DNA from: JAMHWF01 sp964371405
GTDB lineage: Bacteria > Pseudomonadota > Gammaproteobacteria > Burkholderiales > Burkholderiaceae_C
Direction: 5' to 3'
Assembly (NCBI GenBank): GCA_964371405.1
Contig: CAYJLV010000001.1
Location: forward strand, 186,001-250,000
Length of the DNA stretch: 64,000 nt
A program made the position numbers and the translations under genes. Position 1 is the stretch's first letter; every line of letters starts with the position of its first letter. The notes beneath the pieces were generated by a model that was given only the letters and a program-made list of their open reading frames with translations, was not told where the DNA came from and made no database searches. Shown in pieces: positions 8,840-17,366 of this stretch.

Positions 8840-9079
8840 TCAGCCCGACCTGCCGGCGTCGCGGTCGAGCAAGGCTTTGCGCTGCTCGTACTCCTGCGCG
8901 TCGATCTCGCCGCTGGCAAGGCGTCGCCGTAGCACTTCGTGCGGTGTTTCCTTGGAACCGCGCCGGCGCCCTGACGGACGGCCCCATGCCGCATAGACCA
9001 CCGCGCCGATCAGCACGATCCAGAAGATCCACCACAGCCCGTGCATGCCGCCCATGTAAAAGCCCTCGCCGAAGTACAT
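8840..9079 (-). CDS. SHOCT-domain small membrane protein
   Basis: 79 residues. A Gly/aromatic N-terminus (MYFGEGFYMGGMHGLWW) leads into one helix (IFWIVLIGAVVYAAWG), then a C-terminal SHOCT domain (EVLRRRLASGEIDAQEYEQRKALL), the short motif found at the end of many small membrane proteins. The start is fixed by AAGGAG six bases upstream. A second SHOCT protein lies at 10152-10385. Function unknown; such proteins are common in copper and stress islands. Confidence 0.8.
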   Translation of the reverse strand: MYFGEGFYMGGMHGLWWIFWIVLIGAVVYAAWGRPSGRRRGSKETPHEVLRRRLASGEIDAQEYEQRKALLDRDAGRSG

Positions 9080-9103
9080 ATGTGCTCCTTGGTTCGAGTC
9101 GCG

Positions 9104-9550
9104 TCAGTCGGTCGGTGCGGCATCGAGCACCGCACGCACGCGTTGCAGCTTGCCTCTCACTTCCTTGGCCACCGCAGCGACCTCTGGATGGGCCGTCAAC
9201 TGCAGAACGGCCTCGGGGTCCATGAAGCCGACCACCAGCCGACCGTCAACCTCCTGGCGAACGACGACATTGCAGGGCAGCAGCAACCCGATGTCCGGCT
9301 CGGCCGTCAGCGCACGGTGTGCGAGGGGTGGGTTGCAGGCGCCCAGAATCCGGTAGGGCGGTACGTCGATCCCGAGTTTGGCTTTCATCGTGGCCTGAAC
9401 GTCGATCTCGGTCAGGACACCGAAACCCTCAGACTTGAGAGCGGCCGTGACCTGCTCGACGGCTCGACCGAAGTCGCGCTCCCGCAGCACGCCATGGAAG
9501 CCGTAGGCCGACGGCGCGGCAGTGAGGGTGGGGTTGCTGGATTTTGTCAC
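9104..9550 (-). CDS. DUF302 domain protein
   Basis: 148 residues from a GTG at 9550 with a GGAG about eight bases upstream. DUF302 features are visible: SYGFHGVLRERDFGRAVEQVTAALKSEGFGVLTEIDV-like opening, then MKAKLGIDVPPYRILGACNPPLAHRAL, and the LLPCNVVVRQEVDGRLVVGFMDP core with the family Cys. The family occurs widely near metal and sulfur stress genes with no settled function. A longer in-frame reading would overlap the upstream Met-rich gene and is less likely. Confidence 0.82.
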   Translation of the reverse strand: MTKSSNPTLTAAPSAYGFHGVLRERDFGRAVEQVTAALKSEGFGVLTEIDVQATMKAKLGIDVPPYRILGACNPPLAHRALTAEPDIGLLLPCNVVVRQEVDGRLVVGFMDPEAVLQLTAHPEVAAVAKEVRGKLQRVRAVLDAAPTD

Positions 9551-9563
9551 GATGCGGCTCCCG

Positions 9564-9980
9564 TCATTTGGCCGCCGGCGCAGGCGCCGCACGGTCCATC
9601 ATCATCTGCATCATGGACTGCATCATCTCCATGCGCTTTTCCATCATCTGCTGGCGCGTGGTCATGTCCATCGGTGCACTCGCGGCCGCCATCGGTCCCA
9701 TCCCTTGCATGCCTCCCATGCCTCCCATGCCCATGCCGCCCATCATGTCCATCCCGCCTTGCATCAGCTTCATCTGCTCGGCCATGAGCTTGCTGCGCTC
9801 TTCCGGCGTGCGTGCGGCGAGCAGCTTGTTGCGGATCTCCCGGATGGACTCCATCTGCTTGTCCATGTTCTGGCTCCAGGCTGACGGCGTTGCCGGTGCC
9901 TGAGCTGAAGTTGATTGCGCCCATGCCGGCACAGCGGCTGCCAACATGGCGAGGATCGTGAACGTACGGATGGATTTCAT
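9564..9980 (-). CDS. Secreted Met-rich protein, copy 1
   Basis: 138 residues. The signal peptide is FTILAMLAAAVPAWAQ (cleavage near residue 22). A charged helix (KQMESIREIRNKLLAARTPEERSKLMAEQMKLMQ) follows, then a Met/Gly run in which MGGM is iterated, and finally QQMMEKRMEMMQSMMQMMMDR. About a quarter of the mature protein is Met, a composition that suits Cu(I) or Ag(I) binding in the periplasm (inference). It is a clear paralogue of the protein at 32219-32653, sharing the MMEKRM-MMQSMMQMMMD ending. The start at 9980 is chosen for the signal peptide. Confidence 0.8.
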   Translation of the reverse strand: MKSIRTFTILAMLAAAVPAWAQSTSAQAPATPSAWSQNMDKQMESIREIRNKLLAARTPEERSKLMAEQMKLMQGGMDMMGGMGMGGMGGMQGMGPMAAASAPMDMTTRQQMMEKRMEMMQSMMQMMMDRAAPAPAAK

Positions 9981-10151
9981 GAAGACTCCTGAGTGATGTG
10001 AGGAAAAGCCCGCGCCCGACGGTGTCGGGGCGGGAGCACTTGCCGGACACGAGCCGGCGGAAGAAGCGATGACCATGACAGCGTTGGTGCAAAAATGGCT
10101 GCGCCGGTTTCAGCATCTTGAGCAGTCAGCATCACGGCGTGTTGATGCAGC

Positions 10152-10385
10152 TCAGCGCGATTGGCTCGGGTCATCGCCGAGCAAGCGAAGGCGCCGCTCG
10201 TAGTCCTCCCGCGAGATCTCGCCATCCTCCAGGCGGCGTAGAAGTTCCTCCTGAGCTGTGCCGCGGCGTCTGCCGGTCTTCCTGAACGGGTCCAGCCCCA
10301 GGAAGATCACCCAGCCGGCAACGGCAACCCAGAACACCCACCAAGCACCGGCTGTGCTGTCGAGGAAATTCAGGTCAAGGGACAC
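10152..10385 (-). CDS. SHOCT-domain small membrane protein, second copy
   Basis: 77 residues from a GTG at 10385 with GGAAGG upstream. One hydrophobic helix (WWVFWVAVAGWVIFLGL) is followed by a basic turn (RKTGRRRG) and a SHOCT domain (EELLRRLEDGEISREDYERRLRLL). Same layout as the gene at 8840-9079, so the two probably arose by duplication. No function assigned. Confidence 0.72.
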   Translation of the reverse strand: MSLDLNFLDSTAGAWWVFWVAVAGWVIFLGLDPFRKTGRRRGTAQEELLRRLEDGEISREDYERRLRLLGDDPSQSR

Positions 10386-10410
10386 GGGGAACCTTCCAGA
10401 CCCTGCTGCG

Positions 10411-11445
10411 TCAGCGCAGGAAATCGCGCCGCAATCCCATCGAGGCATCGGTCTTCGCGATGGACCTCGCTGGGTCCGTCTCGATACCGGTCAGAGCCCG
10501 GATCGCGTCAATGGTTTCCGGAATCACGATTGCCTGGTTGAACACCTGATAGGTGTAGTACGCCTGATCGCCGTCGACGGCCAGGACGTCCTCCCACAGC
10601 GCCACCTCCCACATGTCGCCGCGCGGGCGGCCAAGGTCGGACATCAGCTCGACCGTGCTGTTCAGCGCCACGATCCCGTCCGACGAGCGTACGAACGCGA
10701 TCCGCGGTGCCGCCCGGAATGCCGCAAGCACCTCGTCGCGTGTCGCCGGCCGGGTCAGTTCGACCCACCAGGTGTGCAGGTGACTGGAGTTATGTGCAGC
10801 CTTCACGGCGATCGTCACGACGTCGAGGTCGGGGATGACGGTGCGAGCGTCCGGGCCTTGATGGCTGGGAATGACCTTCTCGGGGACCACCGTGTTGACG
10901 ATGCCGTCGGCATGCGCCTCCCAGGGGTCCGAGGCGCGCCGGATCAGCGTGCCGCGTGCGCGTTTGAGCAGGCCTGCCGTCCGCAGCGCGCCGAGCGTGC
11001 GAACGATCGATGTGGTGTTGCACGACACGACGCGCGTCGACGAGCGCCCCAGCGCCGACGCATAGTTCGCCTGCGCGACGAACGAATGGCCGGTCAGCGC
11101 ATGCGATTCCCCGCCGTGAAAGATGGCCTTGACGCCAGCCGCCTCGTACACGCCCTTGTTGATCGCGGCCACCTTCTTCGGCGTGCAGTCGACGACGACA
11201 TCGGACTGCGCGAGCAGTGCGGCGAGGCCGCCCGCGACCGCGATGCCGGCTGCGCGCATCGGCGCCTCGGCCTGCGGCGTCGCCGCGTACACGGGCAGCC
11301 CGGCGCGGGCCGCAAGCTGCAGCCGGTAGTCGTCGACGATGTCGGCGACACCGGCGAGTGCCATGTCATCCTGAAGGCGAACCGCGTCGGCGACGCGCTT
11401 GCCGATGACGCCGTATCCGTTGACGGCGACCCTGATCCTGTTCAT
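10411..11445 (-). CDS. gap: Archaeal-type (type II) glyceraldehyde-3-phosphate dehydrogenase
   Basis: 344 residues. It oxidises glyceraldehyde-3-phosphate with NAD(P) and phosphate to 1,3-bisphosphoglycerate. The N-terminal Rossmann motif is VNGYGVIGKRVADAV, and the catalytic Cys lies in VVSCNTTSIVRTL near residue 140. Long diagnostic stretches (VVDCTPKKVAAINKGVYEAAG, VPEKVIPSHQGPDARTVIP, NSSHLHTWWVEL) match the archaeal class II enzyme rather than bacterial GapA. The start is supported by AAGGAG six bases upstream. Type II enzymes are unusual in bacteria, so horizontal origin is likely. It lies downstream of the UbiB-like, dehydrogenase and nucleotide genes. Confidence 0.9.
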   Translation of the reverse strand: MNRIRVAVNGYGVIGKRVADAVRLQDDMALAGVADIVDDYRLQLAARAGLPVYAATPQAEAPMRAAGIAVAGGLAALLAQSDVVVDCTPKKVAAINKGVYEAAGVKAIFHGGESHALTGHSFVAQANYASALGRSSTRVVSCNTTSIVRTLGALRTAGLLKRARGTLIRRASDPWEAHADGIVNTVVPEKVIPSHQGPDARTVIPDLDVVTIAVKAAHNSSHLHTWWVELTRPATRDEVLAAFRAAPRIAFVRSSDGIVALNSTVELMSDLGRPRGDMWEVALWEDVLAVDGDQAYYTYQVFNQAIVIPETIDAIRALTGIETDPARSIAKTDASMGLRRDFLR

Positions 11446-11474
11446 GTCCACTCCTTTGACGTCGAGTTTCCCGG

Positions 11475-13091
11475 TCAGCGCAGCGCGCGCCCGCGGGCGA
11501 TGGAAAACGTGAATCGGATGGCAAGCGCATAGCCCGCCAGCGCGAGCAGCGGCATGCCGCCCCATTGCGGGCCCACGGCGTGCTGCATCAGCAGACTTGA
11601 CGCGATGTACAGCCCGAGCGTCACCAGTGCCAGCGAGACGCGGCGGCTCGCGCGGTCCACACCTTCCTGCAAGCTCGCGTCGGGCACGATCGCGATCTCG
11701 AACAGGCGCTCGCGGGCGAACGCGCCGTGCAGCCGTTGTGCGAGCATGGCCGGCAGGTCGCTTGCCACGCTGCCCATCTCGAAGGCCAGGCGCTTCGAGG
11801 CCTCCGGCGCGGGTGCCTGCCGCATCGAGCCTGCGGCGGCGTGACGCGATAGCGTCTCGAAGATCGAGAACGCCGGCGCCAGTGTACGGACCGTGCTTTC
11901 GAGCAGCAGCATCGTGCGCGTCAGGACGAGCAGGTCTGTTGGTAGGCGCACCGACTGCGATCGGCCGGCGGCCACCAGCCGCACGAGCGCGCCCGACAGC
12001 GACCAGTCGCGCAGCGGCCGCTCGGCGCACTCAGCCAGCAGCGACTGCACCACGGGCAGGAAGGCGCGGCGCTCCACCTGCGCCCCCACCAGGCCCAGGG
12101 CGAGCCAGGCGTCGACCACCCAGTCGGCGTCCTGCTCGACGAAGGCCAGTGCGAACGCCGTCAGTGCGCGGCGCAGGCGGCGGTCCAGACGGCCGACGAT
12201 GCCGAAGTCGTGGAAGCAGATCCGCCCGTCGGCCATCACGAACAGGTTGCCCGGATGCGGATCGCCATGGAACAAGCCGTGCTCGAAGAGTTGCGTCACG
12301 TAGCTGTCGACGAGACGGCGCGCGCAGGCCTCGCGCTCAGGCGCGGCGACGGCGTCGACGCGCACTCCGCTGCTGAAGCGCTGCACCATCACCGAGGATG
12401 CACACAGGCCGTCGACGACGTCCGGGATATCGACGTCCGGCGATCCGCGCCACGCTTCGGCGAAGCGCCGCACGAAACGAGCCTCGCGCGAGAGGTCCAT
12501 CTCGAGCCGCAGGTTGCCGGCGATCTCGTCGACGATCGCCACGAGGCCCCAGCGCCGCAACGGTGGGAGCAAGGTCTGCGCCACCGCGGCAACCGCGTGC
12601 AGGATGCGCATGTCCGATTCAACGGCCTCGGCGGCTCCCGGCCGGCGGATCTTGACGATGACCTCGGTGCCGTCGGGAAGCGCGGCGCGGTGGATCTGCG
12701 CCACCGAGGCTGCGGCCAGCGGCGCCAGGTCGAAGCGTGTGAAGAGCTGCGAGCAGGGACGGCCAAATGCAGATTCGACGGCCAGCTGTGCCTGTTCCGA
12801 TGGAAACGCACCCACATGATCCTGCAGCCGCGCCAGCGCTTGCTGTGCCGTGTCAGGCAACAAGTCGGCGCGCAGGCTCAGGTGCTGGCCGAGCTTGACG
12901 AAGGTCGTACCCAGCCCTTGGAGGAGGGCCGCGAAGCGTTCGGCTGCCGGGTGGTCGTCGCAGCGCATCACGCCGCGGTGCCAGGCCCACCACAACACGA
13001 AGCCGGTGAAGGCCAAGCCGATCCGGAGCGCGCGCCCGACCGGGGACCGGCGTGGCGACGGCCTGGCGGGAGCCGGTGCGGCATTCAGCAT
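11475..13091 (-). CDS. ABC1/UbiB/AarF-family atypical kinase
   Basis: 538 residues. Members are atypical kinases or ATPases linked to quinone biosynthesis and lipid metabolism. Key motifs: FVKLGQHLSLRADLLP (the KxGQ segment), APLAAASVAQIHRAALPDG (Ala-rich loop), VIVKIRRPG (nucleotide-binding Lys), HGDPHPGNLFV (catalytic loop) and HDFGIVGRL (metal-binding DFG). Two C-terminal hydrophobic helices anchor it to the membrane. It starts one base before the end of the dehydrogenase gene region and belongs to the same operon. It is not next to other ubi genes, so the target quinone or lipid is unknown. Confidence 0.9.
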   Translation of the reverse strand: MLNAAPAPARPSPRRSPVGRALRIGLAFTGFVLWWAWHRGVMRCDDHPAAERFAALLQGLGTTFVKLGQHLSLRADLLPDTAQQALARLQDHVGAFPSEQAQLAVESAFGRPCSQLFTRFDLAPLAAASVAQIHRAALPDGTEVIVKIRRPGAAEAVESDMRILHAVAAVAQTLLPPLRRWGLVAIVDEIAGNLRLEMDLSREARFVRRFAEAWRGSPDVDIPDVVDGLCASSVMVQRFSSGVRVDAVAAPEREACARRLVDSYVTQLFEHGLFHGDPHPGNLFVMADGRICFHDFGIVGRLDRRLRRALTAFALAFVEQDADWVVDAWLALGLVGAQVERRAFLPVVQSLLAECAERPLRDWSLSGALVRLVAAGRSQSVRLPTDLLVLTRTMLLLESTVRTLAPAFSIFETLSRHAAAGSMRQAPAPEASKRLAFEMGSVASDLPAMLAQRLHGAFARERLFEIAIVPDASLQEGVDRASRRVSLALVTLGLYIASSLLMQHAVGPQWGGMPLLALAGYALAIRFTFSIARGRALR

Positions 13092-13092
13092 G

Positions 13093-14154
13093 TCAGGCCA
13101 CGCGGTGCCGCGGCTGGTCGGCGTGCCACGCCGCGATGTTGTCGACGGTCTCGTGCAGGATGCGCGCGACCGCCTCGTGGGTGTTGAAGCCGACGTGGGG
13201 TGTTACGAGCACGCGCGGGTGGCGCAGCAACGGGTGCGACGACTCCCAACCGCGGACGCAGCCCAGGCCGTCGCAGCCCATCGGCGCCTCGGGCGCGGCG
13301 CCGCCTTCGTGCTCGAGCACGTCGAGGCCGGCCGCGGAAACAGTGCCGCGGTCGAGCGCGCGCAGCAGCGCTTCTTCGTCGATCAAACCACCACGTGCGG
13401 TGTTGAGCAGCACGACACCGGGTTTGATGCGGGCAAAGGCGTCGTCGTCCAGCAGGTGATGCGTTTCCGGGGTCAGCGGCGCGTGCAGACTCAGGATGTC
13501 GCTGCGTTCGAGCAGTTCCGACCATCCGACGAAGTCGATGCCGAGGTTGATCGCGACTTCCGATCGCGGTCGCGGGTCGAAGGTCAGGACTGTCATCCCG
13601 AAGCCCTGCGCGATGCGTGCCACGTGCGTTCCGATACGACCGAAGCCGACGACCCCCAGCACCTTGCCTGCCAGTTCGAAGCCGGTGAGCCCTCGGTAAG
13701 AAAAGCGGCCTTGGAGTGCGCGACCGCGTGCCTCGCACAGATGGCGGGCGAGCCCGAGCAGCAGCGTGAAGCTGTGCTCGGCGACGGTGGCGGCCCCGTA
13801 GTCCGGCACGTGGACGACCGCGACGTTGCGTTCCCGGCAGGCGTCGAGGTCGATGTGGTCGACGCCGGCGGAACGCGTCGCCACCAGCTGCAGCGCCGGC
13901 ATGCGCTGCAGCAAGTCGCGTGTCACCGGCGTGCGGACGAACACGCACAGTACCTGGGCCAGCGCCGCAGCGCTGTCGTCCGCTTCAACCTGGGTGTCGG
14001 GCACGAAACGCGGCCACCACGAGCTCGGGCACAGCGCTTCGAGCATGGCCTGGTCATCGGCGGCGACGTCCATGAAGAGCACTCGCAAGGCCCCGGGCGG
14101 ACTGCCCAGGGCCGGCCGCTCGGGCAACGCGGACCCGCTGGGCGAAGCATTCAT
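13093..14154 (-). CDS. D-2-hydroxyacid dehydrogenase (D-lactate/D-glycerate type)
   Basis: 353 residues, NAD-dependent reduction of a 2-oxoacid such as pyruvate or hydroxypyruvate. The Rossmann motif is GVVGFGRIGTHVARIAQGFG; the catalytic Arg lies in NTARGGLID, the Glu in LDVLEHEG and the His in TPHVGFNTHEA. The insertion between Glu and His (GAAPEAPMGCDGLGCVRGW) resembles that of D-lactate dehydrogenase-like members. ATG at 14154 overlaps the methyltransferase stop as ATGA. Substrate choice cannot be fixed from sequence; beside a type II GAPDH, a glycerate or lactate role is plausible. Confidence 0.85.
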   Translation of the reverse strand: MNASPSGSALPERPALGSPPGALRVLFMDVAADDQAMLEALCPSSWWPRFVPDTQVEADDSAAALAQVLCVFVRTPVTRDLLQRMPALQLVATRSAGVDHIDLDACRERNVAVVHVPDYGAATVAEHSFTLLLGLARHLCEARGRALQGRFSYRGLTGFELAGKVLGVVGFGRIGTHVARIAQGFGMTVLTFDPRPRSEVAINLGIDFVGWSELLERSDILSLHAPLTPETHHLLDDDAFARIKPGVVLLNTARGGLIDEEALLRALDRGTVSAAGLDVLEHEGGAAPEAPMGCDGLGCVRGWESSHPLLRHPRVLVTPHVGFNTHEAVARILHETVDNIAAWHADQPRHRVA

Positions 14155-14843
14155 GCCGTGCCTCCGGCTGAGCGCCGGCCCGGCGCGGCGCTGCCCTTGA
14201 CACCCCGGTACAGCGACACGATGCCAAGAGCAGTGGGGATCCGGCGCGTTTCCTCGACCTGGCGGAAGCCGGCGGAAGCGAACAGCACCGGCAGCATTCC
14301 GGCGACGTTGTCGCTCGTGGTGTCGAAGCCGTCGAGAAGCTGGACCGCCAGGAACGCGGTCCGGCTGACCAGGCCGCCCGCCCGGCCCCAGTCGGCGACG
14401 TGCAGTTCGCCGGCAGGCCGCAGCACGCGATGCATCTCGCGCGCGGTCAGCAGTTTGTCGCCCCATGACAGGTGGTGGAAGAAGAGGCTCGACACGACGC
14501 GGTCGAAACGTTCGTCGGCGTAGGGCAGGGCGGACGAGCGGCCCAGGTCGAACACGATCTCCGCGCCGGCGTGCCTTGCCTTGCGCACTGCGATGGCGAG
14601 GACCGCGCGGTCGGCATCGAGCGCCGACAGCTGCGCGCCCGGTTGTCGGCGCTGCGCCGCGATGACCAGCGTGCCGGTGCCACAGCCCACGTCCAGCACC
14701 TGGTGGCCGGGCTCGATGGCCGCCTGGTCGAGCAGCGCCCGCTTGAAGGTCCGCTCGCGCGTCGTCAGGGCCACCACGCGGTCGTACAGCGGCGTGAGAG
14801 AGTGAAAGCCGAGCGCGGGCGTGAAGCCCTTCGTCCGGTCCAT
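14151..14843 (-). CDS. Class I SAM-dependent methyltransferase (UbiE-like)
   Basis: 230 residues. Motif I is VLDVGCGTGTLVIAA near residue 50, with an acidic end of strand 2 (LSALDADRAVLAIA) and motif post-I DRVVSSLFFHHLSW, followed by LLTAREMHRVLRPAGELHVADWG. The N-terminus (FHSLTPLYDRVVALTTRERTFKRALL) is like UbiE/Coq5-type small-molecule methyltransferases. ATG at 14843 shares one base with the preceding stop, and its own stop overlaps the dehydrogenase start, so translation is coupled on both sides. The acceptor is unknown. Confidence 0.85.
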   Translation of the reverse strand: MDRTKGFTPALGFHSLTPLYDRVVALTTRERTFKRALLDQAAIEPGHQVLDVGCGTGTLVIAAQRRQPGAQLSALDADRAVLAIAVRKARHAGAEIVFDLGRSSALPYADERFDRVVSSLFFHHLSWGDKLLTAREMHRVLRPAGELHVADWGRAGGLVSRTAFLAVQLLDGFDTTSDNVAGMLPVLFASAGFRQVEETRRIPTALGIVSLYRGVKGSAAPGRRSAGGTA

Positions 14844-15514
14844 CAATGTGCCTCCAGTTCCCGGGTCGCGCCGGGAACCCGCGCGGTCCGGCGCGCATCG
14901 GTGAAGTACAGGAACACGATGACGCTGAGCACCCCGGCGAAGAAGCACCACACCGAGATGAACCAGGTCGCGTAGAAGGCGTAGGCTGCCACCGCGGACA
15001 CGAACGCGGCCACGCCGAAGGCAACGACCCGCAAGTGGCTGGAGAACATCAGGCTTGCGCAAGTGCCCAACAGGTACAGCGACATCGCCGCCATTGCATA
15101 GAAGTGCGGCGATTCGTAGGCGATGTGCTGGCCGGTCACCGTGGCGACGATCGGCAGCGTGAACAGCGTGGCCAGCAGGTACAGCCCCACGGCGCTGCCT
15201 GCGATGGCAATGGCGATCAGGACGCGCCGCCGCCAGGGCACGGTCTCCAGCGCCAGTCCGGCCAGCGGCACGTAGATCGGCCACAGCACATGCGAGAAGA
15301 ACGAGTAGGCGTGCGTCAGCACCGTGTTGAGCACTGGCGCGCGGTCCGGGAAGGTCAGCCAGAGCGCGCCTTCGAGCAGCTGCTGGATGCCGAAGAGAAC
15401 CGGAATCCAGGCGTACGGCAGTTCCGAGCGAACACGGGCACGCCGCACGGTGGCCGCTCCGACGATCAGCAACACGGTGCCGGCGGTGAAGCTGGCTTGC
15501 GCGGAAAAGCACAT
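14843..15514 (-). CDS. Seven-helix membrane protein, DUF6629-like
   Basis: 223 residues beginning MCFSAQASFTAG, the diagnostic opening of the DUF6629 family, then PYAWIPVLFGIQQLLEGALW and about seven hydrophobic helices ending in a charged tail. No catalytic motif is apparent apart from conserved His and Trp residues in loops (HAYSFFSHVLWPIYVPL). GGAGG lies upstream inside the preceding micro-ORF, and its ATG shares a base with the micro-ORF stop (TGATG), so translation probably depends on upstream ribosomes. Function unknown. Confidence 0.75.
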   Translation of the reverse strand: MCFSAQASFTAGTVLLIVGAATVRRARVRSELPYAWIPVLFGIQQLLEGALWLTFPDRAPVLNTVLTHAYSFFSHVLWPIYVPLAGLALETVPWRRRVLIAIAIAGSAVGLYLLATLFTLPIVATVTGQHIAYESPHFYAMAAMSLYLLGTCASLMFSSHLRVVAFGVAAFVSAVAAYAFYATWFISVWCFFAGVLSVIVFLYFTDARRTARVPGATRELEAH

Positions 15515-15573
15515 CAGCTTGCCTCCTGCAGCAGGGCGCCGGTCGGGCGGGACTGCGGATCGCCAAGCGTCAT
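15514..15573 (-). CDS. Possible 19-codon coupled micro-ORF
   Basis: ATG at 15573 overlaps the stop of the VTT-domain gene (ATGA), and the TGA at 15516-15514 shares a base with the next start (TGATG). It would encode MTLGDPQSRPTGALLQEAS. The codons for QEA contain the GGAGG that serves the following gene. The double coupling suggests it keeps ribosomes moving across an otherwise 58-base gap; whether the peptide itself matters is unknown. No strong ribosome site of its own is visible. Confidence 0.4.
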   Translation of the reverse strand: MTLGDPQSRPTGALLQEAS

Positions 15574-16187
15574 CACCGCAGTTCCCCGGACGACGTGGTG
15601 TCGTCCCGCTGAGCCGGCGCGGTCGACAGGGCACGGGCGACGATGACGCGCAGAGCTTCGGCATGCCGCTGACCGCGCTGCAGCGCACGCTCCGGAAAGC
15701 GCGAGGCCAGCCACGCATACACGAGGTACTTCGCGAGTTTGCCGATCCACAGCGCGAGCACCACCTCGCCGATCGGCAGCCGGGAGATGCCTGCGAACAT
15801 CAACGCCGGTGTCAGTGGCAGCGGCGTCGCGGCTATCACAAGCAGGGCCACGACGCCGTAGGCAGACAACCATCGGGTGGCATCGCTCCAGGCGGACGAA
15901 CGCACGACATCCGGGTAGGCGACGAACAGCCGGGCCCAGCCGAGGTGGTGGAACACCAGGTACAGCAGTGCCGCGCCCAGCGCTGCGCCCAGACTGGTAC
16001 CCACGGCGATCGCGCCCCAGCGGCGCCGCGCCATCAGAACTGCCGCCACCAGCAGGGTTGCGAAGGGCACGGACATCGACAGCGTCGCGGCGACCGCCAC
16101 GGCGCCCACCACCGCCGGGAACGCAGGACTGTCGGCTCGCCGCAGCAGCGTGCGCATCAGCCCCGATTCGAGTGCACCGCGCAGCAC
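15573..16187 (-). CDS. VTT/DedA-like membrane protein
   Basis: 204 residues with five to six hydrophobic segments. The region AATPLPLTPALMFAGISRLPIGEVVLALWIGKLAKYLVYAWLASRF has the re-entrant helix plus Gly/Pro pattern of SNARE-associated/DedA (VTT) proteins, which act in lipid scrambling or membrane homeostasis. GTG at 16187 is preceded by GGAGA six bases upstream; an internal ATG at 16156 is the alternative. It starts 12 bases after the HtrA stop. Family assignment is by pattern only. Confidence 0.6.
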   Translation of the reverse strand: MLRGALESGLMRTLLRRADSPAFPAVVGAVAVAATLSMSVPFATLLVAAVLMARRRWGAIAVGTSLGAALGAALLYLVFHHLGWARLFVAYPDVVRSSAWSDATRWLSAYGVVALLVIAATPLPLTPALMFAGISRLPIGEVVLALWIGKLAKYLVYAWLASRFPERALQRGQRHAEALRVIVARALSTAPAQRDDTTSSGELR

Positions 16188-16199
16188 GGGATGTCTCCA

Positions 16200-17366
16200 T
16201 CATGGCTTGCGCGTGACCGGACGCTGGCCCAGTTCGACCGCCAGGGACACGGCCTCGCGGCCGCGCAGGATCTTGAACTGCGCTTGGGTGCCTGGGTTCA
16301 GTGCGGCCGTCTCGTTGATCAGCGCGGCCGTGTCGACGACTTCCTTGCCGTTGATCGATAGGACGGTGTCCCCGGCGCGCAAGCCGGCGCGGTCGGCGGG
16401 GCCGCCGCGCTGCACGGCGACGAGCGCGGCGCCGGCCGCGGCACCGGTGGTCTCGTGGATGACGTCGCGGGCGCTCACGCCGAGCCAGCCGCGGCTGACG
16501 CGGCCGGTGGCGATGATCTGCTCCATCACCTGCCGTGCCAGGCTCACGGGAATAGCGAATCCGATGCCTTGTGATCCGCCGCTGCGCGAGTAGATCGCGG
16601 TGTTGATGCCCACCAGGTGGCCGGATGCATCGACCAGCGCGCCGCCCGAATTGCCGGGGTTGATCGCGGCGTCGGTCTGGATGAAGTTCTCGAAGGTGTT
16701 GATGCCGAGCCGGTTGCGGCCCGTCGCGCTGACGATGCCCTGCGTCACCGTCTGGCCGACGCCGAACGGATCGCCGACGGCCAGCACGATGTCGCCGATC
16801 TGCACCGAGGCCGGATCGGCGAAGGTGATCGGCTGCAGGCCTTTGGCCTCGACACGCAGCACAGCGAGGTCGGTCTCGGGGTCGGTGCCGACGACGCGCG
16901 CCTCGGCCACCTTGCCGCCGGGCAGCATCACGGCGATCTCGTCGGCGCCCTCGACGACGTGGTTGTTGGTCAGGATGAAGCCCTGGGCGGCGACGATGAC
17001 GCCGGAGCCCAGGCTGGATTGGCCTTGCGCCGCCTCCTCGTCGGAGCCGCCATAGGGCCGTAGCCAACCGGGCAGCTGTCGTGGTGGTGCCTTGCGCGTG
17101 TAGATGTTGACGACCGAGGCCGAGGCCTTGGCCGCCGCCGCGCGGAAGCCCCCCTCGAGGCGTGTCATGACGACGCTGCCTGTTGATGACGACGCCGACG
17201 TGTCGGCGTGCGGCGCCTCACGCAGCGCCACGACGTCGGTGCGGGTCGGCGTCGCGGTCTCCGGCCCGAAAGCCTTCCAGGCGATCAGCAGGCCGGCCGA
17301 CACCGCGATCACCTGCGCGATGAGCAGCCACAGCCGCCAGACAAGGGACGGTCGATTGTTGTTCAC
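16200..17366 (-). CDS. Membrane-anchored HtrA/DegQ-type trypsin-like protease
   Basis: 388 residues. An N-terminal helix (LWLLIAQVIAVSAGLLIAW) anchors a periplasmic serine protease. The triad is visible: His in ILTNNHVVEGA, Asp in PETDLAVLRV, Ser in INPGNSGGALVD. One PDZ domain follows (GWLGVSARDVIHETTG to the C-terminus). A single PDZ domain plus an anchor fits the DegS-like or short HtrA group. GTG at 17366 overlaps the PRPP synthetase stop by four bases and has GGAGGGAA upstream. Its place after nucleotide genes is unexpected; likely a stress protease carried in the same operon. Confidence 0.9.
   Translation of the reverse strand: MNNNRPSLVWRLWLLIAQVIAVSAGLLIAWKAFGPETATPTRTDVVALREAPHADTSASSSTGSVVMTRLEGGFRAAAAKASASVVNIYTRKAPPRQLPGWLRPYGGSDEEAAQGQSSLGSGVIVAAQGFILTNNHVVEGADEIAVMLPGGKVAEARVVGTDPETDLAVLRVEAKGLQPITFADPASVQIGDIVLAVGDPFGVGQTVTQGIVSATGRNRLGINTFENFIQTDAAINPGNSGGALVDASGHLVGINTAIYSRSGGSQGIGFAIPVSLARQVMEQIIATGRVSRGWLGVSARDVIHETTGAAAGAALVAVQRGGPADRAGLRAGDTVLSINGKEVVDTAALINETAALNPGTQAQFKILRGREAVSLAVELGQRPVTRKP

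Noticed and set aside
9680..9760. Short direct repeats of CATGCCTCC-like units
   Set aside because: They encode Met-Gly repeats of the Met-rich protein on the minus strand and are not a CRISPR array or regulatory repeat.
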